From: Oligosphaeraceae bacterium
GTDB taxonomy: Bacteria > Verrucomicrobiota > Lentisphaeria > Oligosphaerales > Oligosphaeraceae
DNA: 16,965 nt
NCBI GenBank assembly: GCA_012515455.1
Contig: JAAYYJ010000188.1
Coordinates: forward strand, 1-16,965
Reading direction: 5' to 3'
Under the pieces are notes generated by a model, which was given only the letters and a program-made list of their open reading frames with translations, did no database searches and had not been told where the DNA came from. Both the position numbers and the translations under genes were made by a program. Shown here in pieces: positions 1 through 6,844 of the stretch (positions within the stretch are counted from its first letter, which is position 1; the number at the start of each line of letters is the position of its first letter).

Positions 1-356
1 CCGCTGCCCACCCCGACCGTCGCCACCGCAATGCCGCCGGGCATCTGCACGGTTGAGAGCAACGCGTCCAGGCCCTTGAATGCACCACCCTCGACAGGAA
101 TGCCTATTACCGGCAGCAGGGTATGTGCAGCCACCACCCCGGCCAGATGTGCGGCACCGCCGGCGGCTGCGATGATGACCTCCAGACCACGGCTCTCAGC
201 ATTCCGGGCGAACTCACCCACTGCCTCCGGAGTGCGGTGGGCGGAGAGAACCCGCACTTCGCATTCCAGTTCTAGGGCCCGAAGCGTCTCCAGGCAGCTC
301 TCCAGTTTGGGCAGATCAGATTTGCTGCCCATCAGCAAGGCTATTTTTTTGCTCAT
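1..356 (-). CDS. purE: N5-carboxyaminoimidazole ribonucleotide mutase, 5' part (3' end outside window)
   Basis: Class I PurE converts N5-CAIR to CAIR in cytoplasmic de novo purine synthesis. About 118 residues are visible from the start at 356. They begin MSKKIALLMGSKSDLPKLE, the family N-terminus with the phosphate-binding MGSxSD loop at about residues 9-14. The conserved SAHRTPE motif follows at about 43-49, then AAGGAAHLAGVVAAHT, and GIPVEGGAFKGLDALLSTVQMP, where other PurEs have a similar substrate-site loop (usually GVPV and LDSLLSIVQMP). The start has a CGGAGA ribosome-binding site about ten bases upstream. The gene is divergent from hisS and runs off the left edge, so its downstream neighbours (often purK or purD) cannot be seen. 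Identification is firm; nothing looks broken in the visible part. Confidence 0.95.
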   Translation of the reverse strand, partial: MSKKIALLMGSKSDLPKLESCLETLRALELECEVRVLSAHRTPEAVGEFARNAESRGLEVIIAAAGGAAHLAGVVAAHTLLPVIGIPVEGGAFKGLDALLSTVQMPGGIAVATVGVGS

Positions 357-413
357 AGTCGCGAATCTCCGGGATAATTTGCAGTACGGGACAAGCAGTT
401 TGGTAAATAATGT

Positions 414-442
414 ATTATATTACTTGACCGGCATAAATTCAA
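414..442 (-). promoter_or_regulatory. Sigma-70-type promoter for purE
   Basis: Read on the minus strand, there is a perfect -10 box TATAAT (419 to 414) 17 bases after a TTGAAT -35 box (442 to 437, four of six consensus bases). This would start transcription near 407 and leave a leader of about 50 bases before purE. It lies in an AT-rich island that stands out from the GC-rich surroundings and abuts the hisS ribosome-binding site at 450-453. A plus-strand hisS promoter must sit in the same island, for example around TATTAT at 413-418. I see no convincing plus-strand -35 box, so I do not annotate one. Confidence 0.5.
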
Positions 443-459
443 TTGGAATGGAGCAATAA

Positions 460-1719
460 ATGGCAGTTAACGAACCCTTACCCGGCACTTCCGACCTGTG
501 GGAGCCAGAAGTGCTGGACTGGATCAACCTGGAAAACCAGTCTAGGAATATTTTTGCGCGCTACGGCTATGCTGAATTGCGTACTCCGATTTTTGAACGC
601 ACCGATGTCTTTGTCCGTAATTTGGGCAATGAGACCGACGTGGTGCAGAAAGAGATGTACACTTTCCAAGACCGTGGCGGACGCAGCTTGACCCTGCGTC
701 CCGAAGGCACCGCCGGGGTCATGCGGGCAATCGCCAACAAGGGCCTGGAACAAGGCGAAGAAGCCAGGGTCTTTTATTTTGGGCCGATGTTCCGCGGCGA
801 ACGGCCGGCTGCCGGCCGCCGCCGGCAGTTCCATCAGATCGGGGTCGAGGCCGTGGGCTCGAACTCCCCCTGGATGGATGCCGAGTGCATCGCCATGCTG
901 GTGCATTTTTTAGCCGAGCTGGGCATCCGCGGCAGCCGAGTGCTGCTGAATACCCGCGGCCTGCCCGAAGATCGCCAAGCCATCAGCCAGGCCTTGCTGG
1001 ATTATTTCCAACCCCACAGCCGGGAACTGTGTGAGGATTGTCAGCGGCGACTCTCCACCAATGTCTGGAGAATGCTGGACTGCAAAAACCCCGCCTGCCA
1101 CGAAATCGCTCTCGGAGCGCCGCAGATTCTCAGCCTGATGGGCGAGACCAGCCGGACATTCTTCGCCCAAGTCTGCGCCGGTCTCACTGAACTAGGCGTG
1201 GAATATGAACTGGCCCCCCGAATGGTGCGCGGACTGGACTACTATGTGCATACAGTCTTTGAAATCACTCACCCTGGACTGGGAGCGCAGGATGCCCTGG
1301 CCGGCGGCGGCAGGTACCGCATTTCGCTGCCGGGCGACAAGAGGACTTTTGAAGGCATCGGTTTTGCGGCCGGGATGGAACGCCTGCTGCTGGCCCGGGA
1401 GAGCCTCGGGCTGCAGTCGCCGCCCACCAGCAGAACCGACACGTACATTGTCAGCCTGGGCGCGCCGGCCATCCCCGTCGGTCTGCGCCTGGCCGGCGAA
1501 TTGCGCCAAGCCGGCCTGGGTGGTCGGGTCAAGGCTGATTTCAGCAACCGCAGTTTGAAAGCTCAGATGCGCAGCGCCAACCGTGAGAACGCCAGCCGGG
1601 TGCTGATTCTCGGCGTGGCTGAGCTGTCACAGGGCAGCGTCATCTGCCGCAACATGACTACATCTGCGCAAGTCACTCTGCCAACCGGCGAACTCCAAGA
1701 CTGGTTCTTACAAGCATAG
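460..1719 (+). CDS. hisS: Histidyl-tRNA synthetase
   Basis: Charges tRNA-His with histidine in the cytoplasm. The 419-residue protein has the usual length and order for a bacterial class IIa enzyme. Motif 1 lies in the first 60 residues. The LRPEGTA substrate loop is at 79-85, and motif 2 with the FRGERPAAGRRRQFHQ loop is at 111-126. The bacterial insertion CxxC...LDCKNPxC is at 191-213. The histidine signature VRGLDYY is at 256-262, motif 3 is GIGFAAGMERL at 299-309, and the anticodon-binding domain runs from about 325 to the end. GGAG at 450-453 is six bases from the ATG. One oddity: the usual AGGRYDGL element reads AGGGRYRISLPGDK, with Asp replaced by Arg and an altered following loop. The gene is followed by aspS after 41 bases and is probably cotranscribed with it. 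Confidence 0.96.
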   Translation: MAVNEPLPGTSDLWEPEVLDWINLENQSRNIFARYGYAELRTPIFERTDVFVRNLGNETDVVQKEMYTFQDRGGRSLTLRPEGTAGVMRAIANKGLEQGEEARVFYFGPMFRGERPAAGRRRQFHQIGVEAVGSNSPWMDAECIAMLVHFLAELGIRGSRVLLNTRGLPEDRQAISQALLDYFQPHSRELCEDCQRRLSTNVWRMLDCKNPACHEIALGAPQILSLMGETSRTFFAQVCAGLTELGVEYELAPRMVRGLDYYVHTVFEITHPGLGAQDALAGGGRYRISLPGDKRTFEGIGFAAGMERLLLARESLGLQSPPTSRTDTYIVSLGAPAIPVGLRLAGELRQAGLGGRVKADFSNRSLKAQMRSANRENASRVLILGVAELSQGSVICRNMTTSAQVTLPTGELQDWFLQA

Positions 1720-1760
1720 TAACCGGGCATTCTCGGCCTGGTTTCGGGAGAAATCACAGC

Positions 1761-3536
1761 ATGTCTTTCCAGCGCACCCATAATTGCAATGCACTCAGTC
1801 CGGCCGCTGTCGGCAACAGGGTCACGCTTTGCGGCTGGGTAAACTCCAGTCGCAACCTCGGCGGGCTTATTTTCCTTGATCTACGCGATCGTGAGGGCAT
1901 CACTCAGGTCTGCCTGGACCCGGCCACCCAGCCGGAACTGGCCGCTAAAGCCAAAGACATCCGGGAAGAGTGGGTGCTGTCGGTCAGCGGCATCGTGCGG
2001 CCACGGCCGGAAAACATGATAAACCCCAAGCGCCGGACCGGTGCCATCGAGGTCATGGCCCAGGAACTGGAAATCTTGAACCGCGCCAACCCTATGCCGT
2101 TCCATTTGGAAGACCCGAACGCCAGCGAAGACCTGCGCCTCAAGTACCGCTACCTCGACATGCGACGCTCCAGCCTCCTGCCCAATCTCCGCCTCCGCCA
2201 CCGCATCGCTAAAATCATGCGTGACCAGTTGGACGAGAATGGCTTTATCGAAGTGGAAACGCCGATTTTAAGCAAGAGCACTCCCGAGGGCGCCCGCGAT
2301 TACCTGGTCCCCAGCCGGGTCAGACCCGGGACCTTCTACGCCCTGCCCCAAGCGCCGCAGCAGTACAAACAGCTGCTGATGGTCGGCGGCTTGGAGAGAT
2401 ATTTCCAGATCGCCCGCTGCTTCCGCGATGAGGACCTGCGCGCCGACCGTCAGCCGGAATTCACCCAGGTGGACCTGGAGATGAGCTTCGTCGATCAGGA
2501 TGACGTCATCACACTAGTGGAAAAACTCATCGCCGCAGTAGTCAAGGACGTGCATGGACTGGAACTGGAACTGCCCCTGCCCAGACTGACCTGGCAGACC
2601 GCCATGGATAAATACGGCTCGGACAAACCAGACCTGCGCTTCGGGTTGGAACTGCAGGACCTCACTGCAGTCTTCGCCAACAGCACCTTCCGGGCTTTCA
2701 CCGCAGTGCAGGAAAACGGCGGCGTAATCAAGGGCTTTAATGCTAAAGGGATGGCCGAGAGCTGCAGCCGCAAGGTCCTGGATGAGCTGACCGAGACGGC
2801 CAAACTCTTCGGTGCCAAAGGTCTGGTCTGGCTGAAGATCGAGCCGAACGGCGATTTCAGCGGCTCAGCCGCGAAGTTTCTCAGCCCGGCCGAGAAGGAC
2901 TCCCTGCGGAAAACCCTGGCGGCCGAACCCGGCGACCTGCTGCTGCTGATCGCTGACTCCTGGCGGGTGGCCTGCGAGGCACTGGGACGCCTGCGCCTGG
3001 AAATTGCCGACCGGGCCGGCCTGAACCGCGGCCAGGCTGACAAATTCCTCTGGGTGGTGGAATTCCCGCTCCTGGAATGGGACCCCGAAGAGCAGCGCTA
3101 TGCCGCCGTGCACCATCCCTTCACCAGCCCCCTGGATGAAGACATCGAGAAGCTCAGCAGCGATCCGGGCAAAGTCCGGGCCAAGGCATACGACATTGTC
3201 CTCAACGGGGTGGAATTGGGCGGCGGCTCGATCCGCATCCACAATCAGTCCTTGCAAGCACTGATGTTCAAGACTTTGGGCATCAGCGACGCGGAAGCGC
3301 GCTTGCGCTTCGGACATATCCTGGAAGCCTTCAGTTACGGTGCCCCGCCGCACGGCGGACTGGCCATCGGCTTCGACCGTTTTGTGATGCTGCTGACCGG
3401 CGCCAAATCCATCCGGGAAGTAATCGCTTTCCCCAAAACCGCCAAAGCATCCTGTCTGCTGACTGATTCCCCCAGCGATGTCGACCCCAAGCAGCTGTCG
3501 GAACTGGGCATCGCCTGCACTGCTGAGCACGACTGA
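1761..3536 (+). CDS. aspS: Aspartyl-tRNA synthetase
   Basis: Attaches aspartate to tRNA-Asp. At 591 residues it is the standard bacterial-type class IIb enzyme. The N-terminal OB-fold anticodon-binding domain spans about 1-110 (GWVNSSRNLGG at 25-35, LRDREGITQV at 41-50). The catalytic core has motif 2 FRDEDLRADRQPEFTQVDLE at 221-240 and the bacterial GAD insertion in the middle. GVELGGGSIRIH carries the ATP-site residues, and motif 3 is GLAIGFDRFVMLL near 524-536. GGGAG at 1746-1750 lies ten bases before the ATG. The residue corresponding to Pseudomonas His31, which helps relaxed enzymes accept tRNA-Asn, is Leu33 here, as in the discriminating E. coli enzyme. The second determinant is Asn85, neither the Gly of relaxed nor the Lys of E. 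coli-type enzymes, so specificity is open. Confidence 0.96.
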   Translation: MSFQRTHNCNALSPAAVGNRVTLCGWVNSSRNLGGLIFLDLRDREGITQVCLDPATQPELAAKAKDIREEWVLSVSGIVRPRPENMINPKRRTGAIEVMAQELEILNRANPMPFHLEDPNASEDLRLKYRYLDMRRSSLLPNLRLRHRIAKIMRDQLDENGFIEVETPILSKSTPEGARDYLVPSRVRPGTFYALPQAPQQYKQLLMVGGLERYFQIARCFRDEDLRADRQPEFTQVDLEMSFVDQDDVITLVEKLIAAVVKDVHGLELELPLPRLTWQTAMDKYGSDKPDLRFGLELQDLTAVFANSTFRAFTAVQENGGVIKGFNAKGMAESCSRKVLDELTETAKLFGAKGLVWLKIEPNGDFSGSAAKFLSPAEKDSLRKTLAAEPGDLLLLIADSWRVACEALGRLRLEIADRAGLNRGQADKFLWVVEFPLLEWDPEEQRYAAVHHPFTSPLDEDIEKLSSDPGKVRAKAYDIVLNGVELGGGSIRIHNQSLQALMFKTLGISDAEARLRFGHILEAFSYGAPPHGGLAIGFDRFVMLLTGAKSIREVIAFPKTAKASCLLTDSPSDVDPKQLSELGIACTAEHD

Positions 3537-3615
3537 CTCTCGCTCGCAGTGACCGGGACCCCCTACCTCCCCGCAGGGCAGGGCTTGCAATTGCGCCATT
3601 AACTCCTTCCCGACT

Positions 3616-4650
3616 ATGGCTCCTGCGCAAAACATACATTCTGCAGCCGAACAGTCCACAACTGCCGAAGGCCTCTCGGCGGCCTGGCTCTGTGCCGACC
3701 AGAATTACCAAGTGCTGCTCTCATCTCTGATCTGCAGCCACCACTTCGCCCCCGGCAAAGCCAGAAAAATTCTGGAAAATTTCTTCGCGGATCAGTACGT
3801 CAAAGACAAATTTCAGTCCGACAGCCGTAAAGTAGGGGTCTGCTTCCGGACTCTGATTCGCGAATCACTGGAGTTGTATCTGTTTGAAAAACAGTACGAG
3901 ACCCCAAACGGGAAACATTTCCAGCCCTTGGACAACCTGCCCAGCGATCCTTTCTTCGACCGCCAGTGGGCCCAGGCAATCATCCACGAGGCCATGCGGC
4001 GGGTGCGGGAAATTTGCCTTGCTGAAGGCGGCTCGGAACTGTTTGAGTGCCTGCTCGATGATTTATCCAGCCGGTCCTACCAAGAGCGCCCCGGGACGCT
4101 GTCGCTGCGGACCCGCTATCGCAATTCAGAGAAGGCCAAGCACTATCTGCTCCAGCAGCTGGAAGCGCTGCTGATGAGCACCATTTCCGACCCGCGCCTG
4201 GTCATGCAGGAATGGCAGGCCCTGCACCAGATTTTGCCCGAGGCCGTAACTCTCGATCCGGAAATCCTCACTCAGCATTTCCTCTCCTCTCAGGACATGA
4301 GTGCCTTCTGGCTGGAATTGCAGTCGGAGACTGTCCCGGGCCTGGACCGGACCTTTCGGGCTCTGATCCAAGGACCGGACACAACTCTGGCAGAACTGCA
4401 GAAAACCCGGCAGATCATCAAGCAGCAGAATCCCGGCAGCACCCTGCCCCTGGAGCTGCTGGAGGCAATGCTCTATACCTGCCTGGCAGTCGAGCTGCTG
4501 AGATTCAAGACCAGCATCTCCGAGACCCAGCGGCGGACCCTGCCCAGAGGCTTGTTCTGGCTCTCCAAACAGCAGTGGCTCGACCCCCAGACCAGAGCGC
4601 TGGCGGCCCAGGCCGAACAAGAAATCCAGCATCTGACTGCCAACGGATAA
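3616..4650 (+). CDS. Divergent ECF-sigma-factor-like protein with long C-terminal extension
   Basis: No exact family is recognised, but residues about 31-195 follow the layout of the ECF sigma factors common in Planctomycetes and Verrucomicrobia. I compare with remembered examples, not with an alignment. The region-2-like part is YQVLLSSLICSH, then ARKILENFF at 49-57, then FRTLIRESLELYLFEK at 77-92. A linker DPFFDRQWAQAI at 111-122 resembles the typical ERLFERRWALTL, and ELFECLLDDL is at 141-150. A degenerate region-4-like part ends in STISDP at 188-193. The acidic DAxDLxQ stretch that contacts core polymerase reads KARKILE here, and no clean helix-turn-helix is visible. About 145 further residues are helical-looking and of unknown function. 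The ATG at 3616 has no clear ribosome-binding site. The gene lies 79 bases after aspS and 87 bases before the pseudopilins, so a role in regulating or assembling them is only a guess. Confidence 0.6.
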   Translation: MAPAQNIHSAAEQSTTAEGLSAAWLCADQNYQVLLSSLICSHHFAPGKARKILENFFADQYVKDKFQSDSRKVGVCFRTLIRESLELYLFEKQYETPNGKHFQPLDNLPSDPFFDRQWAQAIIHEAMRRVREICLAEGGSELFECLLDDLSSRSYQERPGTLSLRTRYRNSEKAKHYLLQQLEALLMSTISDPRLVMQEWQALHQILPEAVTLDPEILTQHFLSSQDMSAFWLELQSETVPGLDRTFRALIQGPDTTLAELQKTRQIIKQQNPGSTLPLELLEAMLYTCLAVELLRFKTSISETQRRTLPRGLFWLSKQQWLDPQTRALAAQAEQEIQHLTANG

Positions 4651-4689
4651 AGACCTGCCTCCCAACGGACAGAACCATGTTTCCAGTCC

Positions 4690-4710
4690 CCGGATACGCT
4701 CGTAACCCGG
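4690..4710 (+). other. Imperfect hairpin upstream of the pseudopilin operon
   Basis: CCGG (4690-4693) pairs with CCGG (4707-4710). An inner TAC/GTA stem (4695-4697, 4702-4704) has a four-base loop, with a small internal bulge between the two stems. The fold would partly bury GGAG at 4709-4712, the only ribosome-binding-like sequence in this 87-base gap, although it is 25 bases from the ATG at 4738. The structure is short and could be chance. Confidence 0.25.
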
Positions 4711-4737
4711 AGAAACACCTGTCCAGTACACCATGTT

Positions 4738-5133
4738 ATGAAGATGAAGAGACATAATTTTACCTTGATGGAGGTAATGATTGCCGCCACTCTGCTGGCG
4801 ATGGCAGTGGTCGCCAGCATGGGCATCATCGGCAGCGCCCGGGCCAGACTCCTGCGGGCGGAGAAACGCTGGGGCCGGCAGCATCTGCTCAGCCAGGCTA
4901 CAGAATGCTACCTGCTGGGAGGCGCAAACGCGCAGCTGCCCGAAGGACTGCTGCCGCAAGGCTTCTCCAGCCGCTGCCAGCTCTATGACCTCGAGGACCT
5001 GCCCGAGGACGCACTGGAATCCATCCGGGAATGGCGCCTGGGAGAATACCACATCCAAGTCTTCGATGCAGCCGGGAACCTGATGCAGGAATTGCGGATC
5101 CGGAAACTGGTCAAAGAGGAGGACTTGGAATGA
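4738..5133 (+). CDS. gspI: Type II secretion minor pseudopilin, GspI-like
   Basis: A 131-residue prepilin-type protein. After the basic leader MKMKRHN comes the N-methylation helix FTLMEVMIAATLLAMAVVAS (residues 8-27), with Phe at +1 and Glu at +5. A short soluble domain follows (EYHIQVFDAAGNLMQEL). In type II secretion systems, minor pseudopilins I, J, K and H form the tip of the periplasmic pseudopilus. Assignment to GspI rests on length and on position directly before J- and K-like genes, the usual gsp order. The prepilin-peptidase site reads N/F rather than the usual G/F. The stop overlaps the next start (ATGA at 5130-5133). No good ribosome-binding site precedes 4738; a second ATG at 4744 is possible. 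Confidence 0.75.
   Translation: MKMKRHNFTLMEVMIAATLLAMAVVASMGIIGSARARLLRAEKRWGRQHLLSQATECYLLGGANAQLPEGLLPQGFSSRCQLYDLEDLPEDALESIREWRLGEYHIQVFDAAGNLMQELRIRKLVKEEDLE
5115..5122 (+). promoter_or_regulatory. Ribosome-binding site fixing the gspJ start
   Basis: AGAGGAGG lies seven bases before the ATG at 5130. It selects MKKASFTFLE as the true N-terminus over a longer in-frame reading from 5031, which would bury the prepilin leader behind 33 unlikely residues. Confidence 0.85.
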
Positions 5134-5798
5134 AAAAAGCCTCCTTCACTTTCCTGGAAATCATCATCGCAGTCAGCATCTTCATGCTGGTGGCTCTGGC
5201 TCTCTTTGCCTATTCCCGGGAGACCAGCCGCAGCTGGCAGAAAATTGTCACCGAGCGCAACCGCTTCAGTGAACTGCTGGCCTTGGACCGCAGCATCAGC
5301 GCTCTGCTGGAAAACATCATCCCTTTCACCTGGCCGGATGAGGATGGGAATCGCGTGCCCTTTATCCTCGCCAGCCCGGACAGCCTGCGCTGCGCCTACA
5401 TCCACCGCCTGAACGATGAAATCGAAGGCTGCCTGCGCTTCGCCGAATTCCTGCTCGAGGACGGCAAGCTGCATATCGTCTACAGCGACCGTCCGTTCCT
5501 GGATTGGGACCAGGCCGGCGAGCGCAAGAAGACCGCACTGCTGGCCGAAGGCGTCGAGAGCATCCGCTTCAGCTATGCCGACTGGTCCGCCGATGACAGC
5601 TCCGACTGGGAACAGCGCCTGCTCTGGCTGGACCAATGGGAGACCGAGAATTCCGAGCGCATGGATGTCCCGCTGGCAGTGCTGCTGACCATCAACTGGC
5701 AGGATGGACGCACCGAATCCTGGCTGCGCCGCACTATGGGCAGCGGCTACCGGGAACGCTTTGGCAAATGGGAGCCCTTACCGGACGACAAACGATGA
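5130..5798 (+). CDS. gspJ: Type II secretion minor pseudopilin, GspJ-like
   Basis: The protein has 222 residues, the typical GspJ size. A short basic leader MKKAS precedes the methylation helix FTFLEIIIAVSIFMLVALAL (6-25) with Glu at +5. The GspJ-type soluble domain follows: LLALDRSISALLENIIPF at 49-66, GVESIRFSYAD at 141-151, then a Trp-rich stretch and the terminal strand MDVPLAVLLTINW at 178-190. The predicted peptidase site is S/F, so the -1 glycine is absent, as in the preceding gene. Start and stop both overlap neighbours by ATGA, showing strict translational coupling with the I- and K-like genes. It would join these two at the pseudopilus tip. Confidence 0.82.
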   Translation: MKKASFTFLEIIIAVSIFMLVALALFAYSRETSRSWQKIVTERNRFSELLALDRSISALLENIIPFTWPDEDGNRVPFILASPDSLRCAYIHRLNDEIEGCLRFAEFLLEDGKLHIVYSDRPFLDWDQAGERKKTALLAEGVESIRFSYADWSADDSSDWEQRLLWLDQWETENSERMDVPLAVLLTINWQDGRTESWLRRTMGSGYRERFGKWEPLPDDKR

Positions 5799-6811
5799 GC
5801 CACCCCCGCACCGACCAACACGACTCAGGCGTGGCCCTGATTATGGTTCTTGGCGTACTGGCCGCCAGCATGCTGCTGATCGCCCACCTGATGCTGATTA
5901 CCGAGGTCATCGCGAAAGAGGAAATGGTGCTGACCACTAAATCACGCCTGCGCTATCAGGCCGAATCCGCAGCCGAGGTAACCTTCTGGATGCACCTGAC
6001 CGACCGCAGGCTGTTCAGCAACCGCCGTCTGGGACAAACCGCCGAGGATGAACTGCGCGCCGCCAAAGACTTCGAACCCTGGATGCTGGACCGCCGGCCC
6101 CATGCTTTCGACAACGGACTGGTGCTCACTTATCTGTCTTCCGGAGAAGAAGGATTCAAAATCAGCGAGCCGGCCTCGTTGCGCAACAATGTCTCACCTG
6201 ACGAAGTGGACCTGCTGGATGAAATCAATATTTTTCTCGACGTCCTGGATGATTATACCGACAGTGACGACCTGCGCAAGCTCAACGGCATGGAAGGCGA
6301 TGAATATCTGACCGAGGGCTTCCCAACCCTGCCCAGGAACGGCAAAATCGAGTTCCGGGGAGAAATATACTGGCTGCCGAACTGGCGCAACGTCATCACT
6401 GGTGAAATCGCCATTGTCCCCCCACCGGGGATGTCTTTTCAAGTCACCGGCGGACGCCGGGGCGCAGCCGCCCCCAAAGCGTCGTTTTATTCGGCCAGCC
6501 CTGAGCTCATTCAGCGCGTCCTGGATTTAAGTGACAGCGAGCTGGCGGAGGTCCTGGAAGCCCGCCAGCAATGGGAGGAACATGGCACCGCGCTGGACGA
6601 CAGTCTGGACATCGAGCTCCTGAGCAAAATCCGCAGCGCTTTTAATTTCACCGAGAACAACCTCGCGGTCATTACTGCGGCCGCCTACCAGCAGGACCGC
6701 GAACTGCGCACCTGTTATCGCATCACCCGCGAGACTGATATCAGCAAAGCGACTTTTTTCAGCGACCGGAGCCGCCAGACCTTGTCCATCTGGGAACGCA
6801 CCGTGGAATAA
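5795..6811 (+). CDS. gspK: Type II secretion minor pseudopilin, GspK-like
   Basis: The protein has 338 residues from the ATG at 5795, which overlaps the gspJ stop; longer in-frame starts inside gspJ are unlikely. The N-terminus is hydrophilic up to DSG, then VALIMVLGVLAASMLLIA (13-30). Unlike its two neighbours it keeps glycine at -1, and like other GspK proteins it lacks Glu at +5. The body carries GspK hallmarks: YQAESAAEVTFWM near 54-66, the acidic FLDVLDDYTDSDDLRKLNG at 147-165, and FYSASPELIQRVLDLSDSEL, a helix-hairpin-like segment. GspK caps the tip of the pseudopilus formed with I and J. No GspC-H, L or M gene is in the window. It ends 33 bases from the convergent aminopeptidase gene, with only a four-base-pair CCCG/CGGG hairpin between. 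Confidence 0.85.
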   Translation: MSHPRTDQHDSGVALIMVLGVLAASMLLIAHLMLITEVIAKEEMVLTTKSRLRYQAESAAEVTFWMHLTDRRLFSNRRLGQTAEDELRAAKDFEPWMLDRRPHAFDNGLVLTYLSSGEEGFKISEPASLRNNVSPDEVDLLDEINIFLDVLDDYTDSDDLRKLNGMEGDEYLTEGFPTLPRNGKIEFRGEIYWLPNWRNVITGEIAIVPPPGMSFQVTGGRRGAAAPKASFYSASPELIQRVLDLSDSELAEVLEARQQWEEHGTALDDSLDIELLSKIRSAFNFTENNLAVITAAAYQQDRELRTCYRITRETDISKATFFSDRSRQTLSIWERTVE

Positions 6812-6844
6812 CCTCCCGGCCCAGACGGGTAGTAGTGCAAGAAC

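Noticed and set aside
2865..3659. 264-residue minus-strand open frame opposite aspS
   Set aside because: It lies antisense to an intact, strongly recognised aspS; its composition is that expected of a shadow frame in GC-rich DNA, with no domain motifs.
4677..4757. 27-codon frame (MFPVPGYARNPEKH...) as a leader peptide before gspI
   Set aside because: It has no ribosome-binding site, no run of regulatory codons, and is the tail of an antiphase reading of the preceding gene. A CCATGTT direct repeat around the two ATGs is short enough to be chance.
4126..5058. 310-residue minus-strand open frame
   Set aside because: It is antisense to the sigma-like gene and gspI, Gln/Gly/Leu-rich without motifs; the plus-strand genes have leaders and coupled starts.
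5031..5129. 33-residue N-terminal extension of the GspJ-like protein
   Set aside because: It overlaps gspI throughout, and the strong ribosome-binding site plus the prepilin leader place the start at 5130.
5636..5794. N-terminal extension of the GspK-like protein
   Set aside because: It overlaps gspJ, has unrelated composition, and the coupled ATG at 5795 gives a normal GspK N-terminus.
6812..6844. Terminator between gspK and the convergent dppA
   Set aside because: Only a 4-bp CCCG/CGGG stem with a 7-base loop and no T-run is present, too weak to annotate.
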